From assembly GCA_965655865.1 (NCBI GenBank), contig CBFHJJ010000004.1, positions 57,882 to 121,881 on the forward strand: a stretch of DNA of 64,000 nucleotides. Reading direction: 5' to 3'. A model generated the notes under the pieces. It saw nothing but the letters and a program-made list of their open reading frames with translations, was not told the DNA's origin and ran no database searches. The translations under genes and the position numbers were made by a program. The DNA comes from MAG-121220-bin8 sp965655865 (GTDB lineage Bacteria; Bacteroidota; Bacteroidia; Flavobacteriales; Flavobacteriaceae). Positions 32,615 to 42,021 of the stretch are shown here, in pieces (within the stretch, counting starts at the first letter, position 1; the number at the start of each line of letters is the position of its first letter).

Positions 32615-33388
32615 ATGAATAAATTTTTTAAATTTTTATTTCTCGCTATTGCTTTTGGATTTTTTTCAAACTTAACTTTTTCACAAAATCAAAATCTAAC
32701 AGCATTTGTTGAAAACTCTTCAGACAACAAACCGATCCCAAGTGTACACATAATCAATTTAAGTCAAGTGATAGGTGTTATATCAGACAAGAAAGGTAAG
32801 TTTGAGATTCCTGCAAAATTAAATGACACGCTTTATCTATCTTATTTAGGATTTAAATCAATTAAAGTTAGAGTGACTAACGATTTATTAAAATTTAAAA
32901 ATTCAAAAATTCAATTAACTGAACTAGCATATGCTTTAGAAGAGGTTATAGTAAAACCATATGAATTAACTGGATATCTTGAAATAGATGCTAAAAATGT
33001 TCCGGTAAGTCAATCTTATCGCTACAGTATACCTGGATTACCCTCGCGTGGATATGAGGGCGGATCCAGAAATTCAGGAGCATTTTCAAAAGTAATTAAT
33101 GCTATTTTTAATCCAGCTGATTTTCTTTATAATTTATTTGGAAAACAACCTAGACAGTTTAAAAAATTACAACAAATGAAAGAAGATTTCAGAATACGCG
33201 AACTTTTATCCTCAAAATTTGATAGAGAAACATTAGTTGAATTACTTCAAGTTCAAAAAATTGATATTGATGAAATTTTAAGAAACTGTAATTTTTCAGA
33301 TAGCTTTATTCTGACCGCTAATGATTTACAAATTCTTGATGCTATCAGCGGTTGTTACGAAGAATTTAAAGTTCTTAATAGAAAATAA
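32615..33388 (+). CDS. Exported protein with CarboxypepD_reg-like domain
   Basis: This 257-residue protein has a signal peptide (MNKFFKFLFLAIAFGFFSNLTFSQ). A beta-sandwich CarboxypepD_reg-like domain follows over about residues 25-105 (VENSSDNKPIPSVHIINLS, GVISDKKGKFEIPAKLNDTLYLSYLGFKS). The C-terminal half is a helical region found in related flavobacterial proteins. The function is not known. I place the start at the ATG at 32615; a TTG three codons upstream is less likely. It ends just ahead of the purB promoter. Confidence 0.75.
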   Translation: MNKFFKFLFLAIAFGFFSNLTFSQNQNLTAFVENSSDNKPIPSVHIINLSQVIGVISDKKGKFEIPAKLNDTLYLSYLGFKSIKVRVTNDLLKFKNSKIQLTELAYALEEVIVKPYELTGYLEIDAKNVPVSQSYRYSIPGLPSRGYEGGSRNSGAFSKVINAIFNPADFLYNLFGKQPRQFKKLQQMKEDFRIRELLSSKFDRETLVELLQVQKIDIDEILRNCNFSDSFILTANDLQILDAISGCYEEFKVLNRK

Positions 33389-33403
33389 CTATTTTTAAAA
33401 GCT

Positions 33404-33411
33404 TACATTTG
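33404..33411 (+). promoter_or_regulatory. Candidate -7 box for purB
   Basis: TACATTTG fits TAnnTTTG. The start site would be about 17 bases upstream of the purB ATG at 33434. A -33 TTTG was not found. Confidence 0.45.
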
Positions 33412-33433
33412 TACCCCATTAAAATGAATTGTC

Positions 33434-34774
33434 ATGACCTTAAATACTCTTAATGCCATAACTCCAATTGATGGTAGGTATTATAATAAAACTAAAGGAT
33501 ATTCAAACTATTTTTCAGAACAGGCTCTTATTAAATATAGAGTCTTAGTAGAGATTGAATACTTTATAGCATTAACAAAAACTAAAATTCCTGCTTTCAA
33601 AGGTTTTCCTCAAGAATCTATTCAAAATATAAAAAATATATATTTAAATTTTTCTTATAAAGATGCTATTTCTGTTAAAGAGATAGAAAAGGAAACTAAT
33701 CATGATGTTAAAGCAGTTGAATACTTTATTAAAAATAAATTTAAAAATTTAAAATTAGATAAATATTTGGAGTACATACATTTTGGTCTTACATCTCAAG
33801 ATATAAACAATACAGCTGTTCCTCTTTCAATTAAAGACGCTTTATCAAAAATTTATCTTCCTGAATTAAATGAATTGGTAAAGTTGCTTGGTGAAAAAGT
33901 TTTAGAATATGATGATATTTCTATGTTAGCACGTACTCACGGCCAACCAGCTTCACCAACAAGACTAGGTAAAGAAATTAACGTTTTTAAAGTTAGAATT
34001 GATGAGCAATTAAAACATTTACATTCAATTCCATTTGCAGCTAAATTTGGTGGAGCAACCGGTAACTTTAATGCACATATTATTGCTTTTCCATCTATAG
34101 ATTGGAAAAACTTTGCTAATAAATTAGTTACTGATTTAGGGCTTTATCATTCATTTCCTACAACTCAAATTGAACACTATGATCATCTAGCTTCTTTATT
34201 TGATTGTTTGAAAAGAATAAATACCATAATTATTGATTTTAACAGAGATGTCTGGTCATATATTTCTATGGATTATTTCAAACAAAAAATAAACAAAAAT
34301 GAGGTTGGTTCATCTGCAATGCCTCATAAAGTAAATCCGATTGATTTTGAAAATTCTGAGGGTAATCTAGGGCTTGCAAATGCTTTATTCGAACACCTGT
34401 CCTCAAAACTTCCTGTATCAAGATTACAAAGAGATTTAACAGACAGTACAGTACTTAGAAATATTGGTGTTCCTTTTGGTCACTCTTCTATAGCTATCAA
34501 ATCGACAATTAAAGGAATAAATAAATTGATAGTGAACAGAGAAAAAATAGAAAATGATTTAAACAATAACTGGGCAGTTGTAGCTGAGGCTATTCAAACT
34601 ATTTTAAGAAGAGAAAATTATCCCAATCCATATGAAACATTAAAAGAATTAACTAGAAAAAACACAGTTATTAATCAAGAGACTATTCATCATTTCATAG
34701 ATAGGTTAAATGTAGGCACAGAAATTAAAAAAGAATTAAAAAAAATAAATCCTTCAAATTATACAGGAATCTAA
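33434..34774 (+). CDS. purB: Adenylosuccinate lyase
   Basis: This 446-residue enzyme splits adenylosuccinate and SAICAR in purine synthesis. It begins NAITPIDGRYYNKTKG, has the HFGLTSQDINNTA and ARTHGQPASPTRLGKE blocks, and carries the signature GSSAMPHKVNPIDFENSEGN. The length is standard. The promoter-like box is at 33404-33411. It converges on rmuC with a 5-bp gap. Confidence 0.96.
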   Translation: MTLNTLNAITPIDGRYYNKTKGYSNYFSEQALIKYRVLVEIEYFIALTKTKIPAFKGFPQESIQNIKNIYLNFSYKDAISVKEIEKETNHDVKAVEYFIKNKFKNLKLDKYLEYIHFGLTSQDINNTAVPLSIKDALSKIYLPELNELVKLLGEKVLEYDDISMLARTHGQPASPTRLGKEINVFKVRIDEQLKHLHSIPFAAKFGGATGNFNAHIIAFPSIDWKNFANKLVTDLGLYHSFPTTQIEHYDHLASLFDCLKRINTIIIDFNRDVWSYISMDYFKQKINKNEVGSSAMPHKVNPIDFENSEGNLGLANALFEHLSSKLPVSRLQRDLTDSTVLRNIGVPFGHSSIAIKSTIKGINKLIVNREKIENDLNNNWAVVAEAIQTILRRENYPNPYETLKELTRKNTVINQETIHHFIDRLNVGTEIKKELKKINPSNYTGI

Positions 34775-34779
34775 AATAG

Positions 34780-35886
34780 CTATTCCCCACTTACAGGTCT
34801 ATCTACTAGATTAGTTTCTATACCAATTTTAAAGTCTCCATTAGAAATTTTAGTAACATCCTTATCAATCTTTCCAAATTCTTTTGATGTATCATTGAAA
34901 TGATTTACCGCCGCACTTAAAGATTTGCCTAATCTGTTGTGAGAATTTTGGTAAGAATTTAAATGATTAGACAGTTTTTGTACGTTTTTAATTACTTCAT
35001 CAACAGATTTTTCAAATTTTAAATTATTTAAAGCTTTCATCGTAATTTGAAGCATTGGAAAAAGACTCATTGGAGAGACTATCATAACTTTTTTTTCATA
35101 TGCATAAGAAACTAAATCTTTAGAATTTATTTGAAGTGAACCTACTCTATTATTTAACAAATCTTGATAAAGTCCATCGGCAGGAATAAACATAAAAGCA
35201 TAGTCTAGTGTTTTCTCAGAGGGTCTTATGTATTTTGAGGTTTCATCAATTCTAGTTTTAATATCAATTCTAAATTTTTTTTCTAAATTCTCGATTTCTA
35301 AAGCATCAGAACTTTCTATCATTTTATTATAATTATCTAAAGAAAATTTTGCATCAATAGGAATTATATGATCATTGACCTTAACTATAGCATCAACAAT
35401 TTCACCATTGGTAAAAGAATATTGCATTCTAAAAATTTCAGGTGGTAAAACATTTGCTAATAAATTTTCTAATTGAATCTCCCCAAAAATTCCTCTTTGT
35501 TTTTGATTTCCTAATATTTTTTCTAAAGATTTCATTTGGTTGGCAAAACTTAGAACTTGTTGATTAGTTCCTTTTATTTTTTCTAATTCGACAGTAACAT
35601 CTTTTATCACTTTATTTGAATCAGAAAATTGTTTTTGAATGTCTTCTTTTGATGTTTTATGAAAGTTATTAATTTCCTTATTTATTGAAGATAATTTAGA
35701 TTCCAATTCTAATCTACTTTTTTCAGAATTTTCACCAACTTCCTTTCGAATATTTTGGATTTCACTACTTAAGTTATTTGTAAGTTGAATTAATAGTTCA
35801 TTAGAACTATTATCATTTTTGTTTTTTAAAATAAAAATTAAAAAAACTACTAAAACTAAAAGAAGTACTAGAAGAACTATATCCAT
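34780..35886 (-). CDS. rmuC: DNA recombination protein RmuC
   Basis: This 368-residue protein has an N-terminal membrane segment (residues about 3-20), a coiled coil over roughly 35-110, and the RmuC nuclease-like domain (GIFGEIQLENLLANVLPPEIF, PIDAKFSLDNYNKM, FMFIPADGLYQDLL, MIVSPMSLFPMLQITMKAL). RmuC limits inversions at short inverted repeats. It lies 21 bp downstream of carB on the same strand. Confidence 0.92.
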   Translation of the reverse strand: MDIVLLVLLLVLVVFLIFILKNKNDNSSNELLIQLTNNLSSEIQNIRKEVGENSEKSRLELESKLSSINKEINNFHKTSKEDIQKQFSDSNKVIKDVTVELEKIKGTNQQVLSFANQMKSLEKILGNQKQRGIFGEIQLENLLANVLPPEIFRMQYSFTNGEIVDAIVKVNDHIIPIDAKFSLDNYNKMIESSDALEIENLEKKFRIDIKTRIDETSKYIRPSEKTLDYAFMFIPADGLYQDLLNNRVGSLQINSKDLVSYAYEKKVMIVSPMSLFPMLQITMKALNNLKFEKSVDEVIKNVQKLSNHLNSYQNSHNRLGKSLSAAVNHFNDTSKEFGKIDKDVTKISNGDFKIGIETNLVDRPVSGE

Positions 35887-35907
35887 ATATCTAATATAGA
35901 AATATTA

Positions 35908-38757
35908 TTATTTAGTTAAGTACATTTTTCTTCTTGAATATAACTCGTAAAATTGATCGTCTTTTAAATTATCTATAAAGAGAATACTTTCACCCGTACT
36001 TTTCATTTCAGGACCCAGATTTTTATTAACATTTGGAAATTTATTAAAAGAAAAAACAGGCTGCTTTATTGCAAAACCTTTTAGATTGGGTTTGTAATTT
36101 ATATCAGATACCTTAAGTTTTCCTAACATTACTTTAGTTGCGTAATTGACATAGGGTTGTTGATAAGCTTTGGCAATAAACGGAACAGTTCTTGAAGCTC
36201 TAGGGTTAGCTTCAATTATGTAAACAATTTCATTTTTTATTGCAAACTGAATATTGATAAGGCCTACAGTTTTTAATGAAATTGCAATTTTTTTTGTGTG
36301 ATCTATAATTTGTTGCATCACAAATTTTCCTAGATTGAAAGGTGGCAAAGTTGCATTCGAATCTCCAGAATGAACTCCACAAGGTTCAATATGTTCCATA
36401 ATACCAATTATTAAAACATTTTCACCATCACAAATAGCATCAGCTTCTGCTTCAATTGCACCATCTAAATAATGATCTAACAATAACTTATTGTTTGGAA
36501 TCTTTTGTAAAAGATCAATAACATGTGCTTCTAATTCTTGTTTATTTATAACAATTTTCATTCCTTGTCCGCCAAGAACATATGAGGGTCTAACCAAAAT
36601 AGGAAAATTTAATGTATCCGATAATTTTAAGGCTTGATCTGCAGTTTCAGCTACACCAAATTCTGGATAAGGTATGTTATTATCTTTAAGTAAAGTTGAA
36701 AAACTTCCTCTGTCCTCAGCTAAATCTAAAGCTTGATAAGTCGTACCCATAATTTTAATACCATACCTATCCAACTTTTCAGCTAATTTCAATGCAGTTT
36801 GTCCACCAAGCTGCACAATGACACCTTCAGGCTTTTCATGCTCAATAATATCATAAATATGCTCCCAAAAAACAGGTTCAAAATAAAGCTTGTCAGCGGT
36901 ATCAAAATCAGTTGATACCGTTTCAGGATTACAATTAATCATAATAGTTTCATAACCACACTCAGAAGATGCTAAAACTCCATGAACACAACAATAGTCA
37001 AATTCAATTCCTTGTCCAATTCTATTTGGACCAGAACCTAAAACAATAATCTTTTTTTTATCAGATGATTTACTTTCATTTTGAGTAAAAACAGTTCCAT
37101 TCGAAAGCTGAATCTCTTCCTCAAAGGTGGAATAATAATAAGGTGTTAGAGCTTTAAATTCTGCAGCACAAGTATCTACAAGTTTATACACTCGATTAAT
37201 ATTAAAACTTTTTCGTTTTTTATTAACAATACTTTCCAAACATCCTAGCATATGACCAATTTGACGATCAGCAAAACCTTTTTGCTTAGCTTCTAACATC
37301 AAATCTTTAGTAATAGTATCTATGTTAAAATCAGAAATTTCTCTTTCTAAATTGACAAGTGATTCATACTGTCTTAAATACCACATATCTATTCTAGTAA
37401 TATCATTAATTCTTTCCAATGAAATTCCCATTTTAATAGCATCGTAGATAACAAAAACTCTATCCCAACTTGCATAAGTAAGCTTATCTATTACCTGTTG
37501 ATAATCAGTATATCCTTTCCCATCTGCACCCAAACCATTTCTTTTAATTTCTAAAGACTGAGTTGCTTTGTGTAATGCTTCAATAAAAGACCTACCTATT
37601 CCCATAACCTCTCCAACTGATTTCATTTGAAGACCTAAAGTTCTTTCAGACCCCTCAAATTTATCAAAATTCCATCTCGGTATTTTTACTATAACGTAAT
37701 CTAAAGTTGGCTCAAATAAAGCTGAAGTTGATTTTGTAATTTGATTGTTTAATTCATCTAAACTATATCCAATAGCTAACTTACTAGCAACCTTAGCAAT
37801 TGGATAGCCTGATGCTTTAGAAGCCAAAGCTGAGGATCTTGAAACCCTTGGGTTAATTTCAATTGCAATTATATCTTCTTTTTCATCTGGACTTACAGCA
37901 AATTGTACATTACAACCACCTGCAAAATCACCAATACTTCTCATCATTTTTATTGCCATATCTCTCATTCTTTGATATGCAGAATCAGATAATGTCATTG
38001 CAGGAGCTACTGTGATTGAATCTCCTGTATGAATACCCATAGGATCCATGTTTTCAATCGTACAAATGATAACTACATTATCATTTTTATCTCTCAACAG
38101 TTCTAATTCATATTCTTTCCAACCCATCAGAGCTTTATCAATTAAAACTTCATGAATTGGTGAAGCTTCCAAACCTCTAGTTAATAATTCATCAAAATTT
38201 TCAGCTTTGTAAACTAGAGAAGCTCCGCTTCCACCCAACGTAAATGAGGGGCGAATAACCAAAGGAAACCCAAATTCCTGAGCTATTTCTTTACCTTTCA
38301 AAAAAGATGTAGCAGTTTTAGCTGGTGCAACAGGTATATCAATAGTTTTTAATAATTGTTTAAATTTCTCTCTGTCCTCTGTAATATTTATAGCGTCAAT
38401 ATCAACTCCAATAATTTCAACATTATATTGCTCCCAGATTCCTTTTTCATCAGCCTCGATACACAAATTAAGTGCAGTTTGTCCTCCCATTGTCGGTAAG
38501 ACTGCATCTATTTTGTGATTTGATAAAATCTCCTTGATTGAATTAGTATTCAAAGGTTTTAAATATATATGATCTGCCATAACAGGATCCGTCATGATTG
38601 TGGCTGGGTTAGAATTGATTAGAATTGTTTCTATACCGTCTTCTCTAAGAGACCTCAAAGCTTGGGAACCTGAATAATCGAACTCACATGCTTGACCGAT
38701 AACTATTGGACCAGATCCTATTATAAGTATACTTTTTAAATCTTTTCTTAATGGCAT
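35908..38757 (-). CDS. carB: Carbamoyl-phosphate synthase large subunit, no MGS domain
   Basis: This 949-residue enzyme makes carbamoyl phosphate for arginine and pyrimidines. The N-terminal ATP-grasp half starts with SILIIGSGPIVIGQACEFDYSGSQALR. The second half repeats the pattern as IIVLGSGPNRIGQGIEFDYCCVHG. The protein ends soon after the second ATP-grasp (KGFAIKQPVFSFNKFPNV ... RKMYLTK). E. coli CarB is about 1070 residues and has a C-terminal MGS-like allosteric domain that is absent here, as in other flavobacteria. carA is not in the window. Confidence 0.96.
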   Translation of the reverse strand: MPLRKDLKSILIIGSGPIVIGQACEFDYSGSQALRSLREDGIETILINSNPATIMTDPVMADHIYLKPLNTNSIKEILSNHKIDAVLPTMGGQTALNLCIEADEKGIWEQYNVEIIGVDIDAINITEDREKFKQLLKTIDIPVAPAKTATSFLKGKEIAQEFGFPLVIRPSFTLGGSGASLVYKAENFDELLTRGLEASPIHEVLIDKALMGWKEYELELLRDKNDNVVIICTIENMDPMGIHTGDSITVAPAMTLSDSAYQRMRDMAIKMMRSIGDFAGGCNVQFAVSPDEKEDIIAIEINPRVSRSSALASKASGYPIAKVASKLAIGYSLDELNNQITKSTSALFEPTLDYVIVKIPRWNFDKFEGSERTLGLQMKSVGEVMGIGRSFIEALHKATQSLEIKRNGLGADGKGYTDYQQVIDKLTYASWDRVFVIYDAIKMGISLERINDITRIDMWYLRQYESLVNLEREISDFNIDTITKDLMLEAKQKGFADRQIGHMLGCLESIVNKKRKSFNINRVYKLVDTCAAEFKALTPYYYSTFEEEIQLSNGTVFTQNESKSSDKKKIIVLGSGPNRIGQGIEFDYCCVHGVLASSECGYETIMINCNPETVSTDFDTADKLYFEPVFWEHIYDIIEHEKPEGVIVQLGGQTALKLAEKLDRYGIKIMGTTYQALDLAEDRGSFSTLLKDNNIPYPEFGVAETADQALKLSDTLNFPILVRPSYVLGGQGMKIVINKQELEAHVIDLLQKIPNNKLLLDHYLDGAIEAEADAICDGENVLIIGIMEHIEPCGVHSGDSNATLPPFNLGKFVMQQIIDHTKKIAISLKTVGLINIQFAIKNEIVYIIEANPRASRTVPFIAKAYQQPYVNYATKVMLGKLKVSDINYKPNLKGFAIKQPVFSFNKFPNVNKNLGPEMKSTGESILFIDNLKDDQFYELYSRRKMYLTK

Positions 38758-38790
38758 TTAAGTAATATTAATTTGGTTGATGAATATATA

Positions 38791-38823
38791 TAAAAAAAGG
38801 TGTTACTAAAAAAGTAACACCTT
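38791..38823 (-). terminator. Intrinsic terminator after rpmH
   Basis: AAGGTGTTACT (38797-38807) and AGTAACACCTT (38813-38823) form an 11-bp stem with an AAAAA loop. On the minus strand it is followed by a run of T (38792-38796). It lies 24 bp past the rpmH stop and just upstream of the carB start, so it separates the two genes. Confidence 0.75.
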
Positions 38824-38846
38824 AATTTTTTAAAGTTTTTATTCAC

Positions 38847-39005
38847 TTATTTTTTATGTCTTGGTTCAGATGAAACAGAAATCTTATTTCTTCCTTTAGC
38901 TCTTCGACTAGCTAAAACTTTTCTGCCACTAGGCGATGACATTCTTTCTCTAAATCCGTGTTTATTACGTCTTTTTCTTTTTGACGGTTGAAAAGTTCTT
39001 TTCAT
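38847..39005 (-). CDS. rpmH: 50S ribosomal protein L34
   Basis: This 52-residue protein begins MKRTFQPSKRKRRNKHGFRE and continues with GRKVLASRRAKGRNK, the L34 signature, with a short C-terminal extension common in Bacteroidota. The perfect promoter (39042-39072) and the terminator (38791-38823) make it a complete single-gene unit. It is too short for many gene-finders but is certain. Confidence 0.97.
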   Translation of the reverse strand: MKRTFQPSKRKRRNKHGFRERMSSPSGRKVLASRRAKGRNKISVSSEPRHKK

Positions 39006-39041
39006 TTGAATTAATTAACTATTTTTACTAAAATTTGAGGC

Positions 39042-39072
39042 CAAATATACAATAAGTTTAAACTAACTCAAA
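39042..39072 (-). promoter_or_regulatory. Promoter of rpmH
   Basis: On the minus strand: TTTG (39069-39072), 19 bp, then TATATTTG (39042-39049). This is a full consensus match. The leader to the rpmH ATG would be about 33 bases. Confidence 0.72.
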
Positions 39073-39125
39073 TGTATTGTTTAAAAAATTTAAAGTTTAA
39101 AATTTAATTAAAAAACTGATAATCA

Positions 39126-39641
39126 ATGTATCCAAAAAATATAAAACTAATATTAACAATTTCTACACTAATTTATTCGATTTATCAATTTTATGAAAAC
39201 AATATTGGCAACGGAATAGCATTAATTTTATTAGCAATAATTTTTATTTTTCTTTATTTTAAAAATGAAATTATACTTGTAATTTTTTTTAAATTGAGAA
39301 AACAAGATTTTGACGGAACAGAAAAATGGTTAAAAAAAATTAAAAATCCCGAAAGTTCTTTAACAAAAAAACAAGTTGGTTATTACAATTATTTGTGGGG
39401 AATTGTGTGTTCTCAAACAAACCTTACAAAAGCTGAAAAATATTTTAAAAAAGCAATTTCAATTGGATTATCAATGGATCATGACTTAGCAATGGCCAAA
39501 TTAAGTTTAGCTGGAATACTAATTCAAAAAAGAAGAAAAAGAGAAGCTACGACCTTATTAAATGAAGCTAAAAAATTAGATAAGCAAAAAATGTTATTGG
39601 ATCAGATAAAAATGATGCAACAACAAATGAAAAGAATTTAA
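39126..39641 (+). CDS. Small membrane protein with TPR-like region
   Basis: This 171-residue protein has two membrane segments at about residues 8-22 and 29-55. A helical cytosolic part follows with two TPR-like pairs (YYNYLWGIVCSQTNLTKAEKYFKKAI, then LAMAKLSLAGILIQKRRKREATTLLNEA). The C-terminus is a glutamine-rich helix. It resembles unnamed flavobacterial DUF2892/TPR proteins. No function is recognised. The TAA overlaps the convergent hydrolase stop by four bases (TTAA). Confidence 0.7.
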   Translation: MYPKNIKLILTISTLIYSIYQFYENNIGNGIALILLAIIFIFLYFKNEIILVIFFKLRKQDFDGTEKWLKKIKNPESSLTKKQVGYYNYLWGIVCSQTNLTKAEKYFKKAISIGLSMDHDLAMAKLSLAGILIQKRRKREATTLLNEAKKLDKQKMLLDQIKMMQQQMKRI

Positions 39642-40297
39642 TTTAAGTTTTTTTGAAAAAAATCATTTAACCAATCTGCTCTCTTAAGTATCATTGTATG
39701 ATCCCCTCTTTCTAGAGGGATATAATTTTTTATATTAAGTACAGGAAAAACTAAATCATAAGTTCCATGAATATGAATAACATTCTTTAACGGTGTGGTT
39801 TGATTCCAATTAACCATCTCCCTAATTGCCCATTTTAAATAATTTTCGTCTCTTACTGAAAGATACTTTCTATATAGATTGACTTTTCGTTTAATTTTTG
39901 GCCCTAAAACAAAAGCCAACAAAGATTCAAAATCATTTAACCAAGTTAATGGCAGGAGCTTATAACTCTTTGTTTTTTTTGCAAATTTCATTGAATTTGA
40001 TAATTCATTACTAGATTTCACACTTGAAATAATTACAACCTTTTTAACCTTTAAAATTTTTGATAGTTCTTGAACAATTACACCTCCAAAAGAAACTCCA
40101 ATAAGAATTGCATTTTCATGCTTTATAGTTTCAGAAAGTCTCACAACATAATTGCTAAGGGATTCATTTTTGAGAGGAGGAATCCAACTTAAATAATGTG
40201 GCTTAAAATTTTGATTTAGTTTAATTCTTTCAAAAATCAATGGATTCGCACACATTCCTGGCATAAAATAAACATGAATTTTATTTTTCAGAGTCAT
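39638..40297 (-). CDS. Alpha/beta hydrolase
   Basis: This 219-residue hydrolase has the nucleophile elbow GVSFGGV near residue 67, HGTYDLVFP as the likely acid region and GDHTMI as the catalytic His. The first oxyanion region reads MPGMCANPLIFER, similar to the flavobacterial hydrolases seen beside GNAT genes. The substrate is unknown. Its promoter region is shared with the GNAT gene. Confidence 0.78.
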   Translation of the reverse strand: MTLKNKIHVYFMPGMCANPLIFERIKLNQNFKPHYLSWIPPLKNESLSNYVVRLSETIKHENAILIGVSFGGVIVQELSKILKVKKVVIISSVKSSNELSNSMKFAKKTKSYKLLPLTWLNDFESLLAFVLGPKIKRKVNLYRKYLSVRDENYLKWAIREMVNWNQTTPLKNVIHIHGTYDLVFPVLNIKNYIPLERGDHTMILKRADWLNDFFQKNLN

Positions 40298-40313
40298 TAA
40301 AATCTATTTTTAT

Positions 40314-40321
40314 TATCTTTG
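40314..40321 (+). promoter_or_regulatory. Candidate -7 box for the GNAT gene
   Basis: TATCTTTG at 40314-40321 matches TAnnTTTG and gives a leader of about 40 bases to the ATG at 40365. No clear -33 TTTG. Confidence 0.45.
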
Positions 40322-40364
40322 TAAAATATTTACAAAACTAGCTAATAGATATTTAATATTAAAT

Positions 40365-40649
40365 ATGATCATTAACGATAATTTGTTCTTGCGGCAATAC
40401 GAGGTTGAAATTGAAGATGATTTAGCTATAATTGAGTATGCTCTTCAAGACAGAAAAATATTTTTAACAAAACTTATTATACCGTCTTCAAATAAAGATG
40501 AAGATTTTGAAGAAAAATTTATAAGAGAAGTATTTGAAATTATCAAGGAAAAAAATATTAGGATAATGCCTACTTCTCCTCAAGTGAGAAAATTTATCAA
40601 AAAAAATAAAGAGTTTAAGGATATGCTTCCTATAGGTGTTAGACTTTAA
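40365..40649 (+). CDS. Small GNAT-fold acetyltransferase (YjdJ/Gtn type)
   Basis: This 94-residue protein resembles the short GCN5-related family PF14542: LAIIEYALQDRKIFLTKLIIPSSN, EKFIREVFEIIKEKNIRIMPTSPQVRKFIKKNKEF near residues 50-84. It keeps only the core strands and the acetyl-CoA loop helix. The substrate is unknown. The 3' end overlaps mtaB by 11 bp. Confidence 0.78.
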   Translation: MIINDNLFLRQYEVEIEDDLAIIEYALQDRKIFLTKLIIPSSNKDEDFEEKFIREVFEIIKEKNIRIMPTSPQVRKFIKKNKEFKDMLPIGVRL

Positions 40650-41973
40650 TTTTTAGTTCTGTCTTTTTTCCAATTACTAATCCATCATTATCTATACCCT
40701 CCAGATCAAAAGAAACAATCTTGTCTGCTAAACTTTTTCTCCAAGCAGTCTTGACTCTGACATAATTATTAGAAAAGCCATAAATAAAACCATTTCTATT
40801 TTCAGTTTCAAACAATACATTTTTTGTGTCTCCTAATTGAGATTCATAAAATTTTCTTTTTAGTTGAACAGAAAGAGATCTTAACAACTTACTACGTTTT
40901 GATCTAATATTTTTAGAAACAACGTTTTTTAAATTAATTGCTTCTGTATTATCACGCTCTGAATAAGTAAAAACATGAAGATATGATAAGTTTAAACTTT
41001 TAATAAAATTATAGGTTTTTAAAAAATCTTCTTCAGATTCTCCTGGAAAACCTACAATAACATCTGCACCAATGCATGCGTTTGGAATGACTTTTTTTAT
41101 GTGATCAATTCTATTTTTATAAAGTTTACTGAGATATCGTCTTTTCATAAGTTTTAAGACAGAATCACTTCCACTTTGCATAGGAATATGAAAATGAGGG
41201 ACAAATTTATAACTTGTAGAAACGAAATCTATAATTTCATTTGACAATAAATTAGGCTCAATTGAAGATATTCTAATTCTAGAAATCCCGTCAACTTTAT
41301 CAAGAGCACTAACCAAATCCAAGAAAGTGTTTTCATGATTTTTATTACCAAATTCCCCTTTTCCATAATCTCCAATATTAACTCCAGTTAACACAATTTC
41401 TTTGATTCCAGAACTAGAAATCGATTTTGCTGCATTTACAATGTTATCTAGCTTATCACTTCTTGAAATCCCTCTGGCCAAAGGTATTGTACAATAAGTA
41501 CACTTATAGTCACACCCATCTTGAACTTTCAAAAAAGATCTTGTTCTTTCACCAATTGAGTAACTTGATTTATAAAAATCAGTTTCTTTTATTTCACAAG
41601 AATGAATAGAACCTTTGTTGTTTTTTTTTAAGTCATTTAAATAATCTAATATTTTGAACTTTTCTTTACTTCCAAGAACTAAATCTACCCCATTTACTTT
41701 GGCTAATTCTTCTGGTTTCAGTTGTGCATAACATCCAATAGCAATTAAAAAAGCTTCTGGATTTAACTTTAAAGCTTTTGAGACATAAGATTTAAATTGC
41801 TTATCTGCATTTTCGGTAACAGAACAAGTATTTATTACATATATATCAGAGAATTGATCAAACTTTACCACAGAATAGCCTACATCTTCAAATTGTCTTG
41901 AAATAGTTGAAGTTTCAGAAAAATTAAGTTTACAACCTAAAGTAGTTAAAGCAACCCTCTGATTTTGGTTCAT
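40639..41973 (-). CDS. mtaB: tRNA t6A37 methylthiotransferase MtaB
   Basis: This 444-residue radical SAM enzyme makes ms2t6A at position 37 of tRNAs. The N-terminal UPF0004 domain begins VALTTLGCKLNFSETS and contains further Cys in CSVTENADKQFK and IAIGCYAQLKPEEL. The radical SAM motif is DGCDYKCTYCTIPLARG near residue 150. The C-terminal TRAM domain is present. MtaB is preferred over MiaB by the TLGCKxN start. A -7 box is at 42001-42008. Confidence 0.92.
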   Translation of the reverse strand: MNQNQRVALTTLGCKLNFSETSTISRQFEDVGYSVVKFDQFSDIYVINTCSVTENADKQFKSYVSKALKLNPEAFLIAIGCYAQLKPEELAKVNGVDLVLGSKEKFKILDYLNDLKKNNKGSIHSCEIKETDFYKSSYSIGERTRSFLKVQDGCDYKCTYCTIPLARGISRSDKLDNIVNAAKSISSSGIKEIVLTGVNIGDYGKGEFGNKNHENTFLDLVSALDKVDGISRIRISSIEPNLLSNEIIDFVSTSYKFVPHFHIPMQSGSDSVLKLMKRRYLSKLYKNRIDHIKKVIPNACIGADVIVGFPGESEEDFLKTYNFIKSLNLSYLHVFTYSERDNTEAINLKNVVSKNIRSKRSKLLRSLSVQLKRKFYESQLGDTKNVLFETENRNGFIYGFSNNYVRVKTAWRKSLADKIVSFDLEGIDNDGLVIGKKTELKIKV

Positions 41974-42000
41974 ATTGATTTAAACTCTTAAATTAGCTTG

Positions 42001-42008
42001 CAAATATA
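42001..42008 (-). promoter_or_regulatory. Candidate -7 box for mtaB
   Basis: CAAATATA on the plus strand is TATATTTG on the minus strand, a full TAnnTTTG match. It sits 27 bp upstream of the mtaB ATG. A -33 TTTG at the normal distance was not found. Confidence 0.45.
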
Positions 42009-42021
42009 GGAATCAATATTT

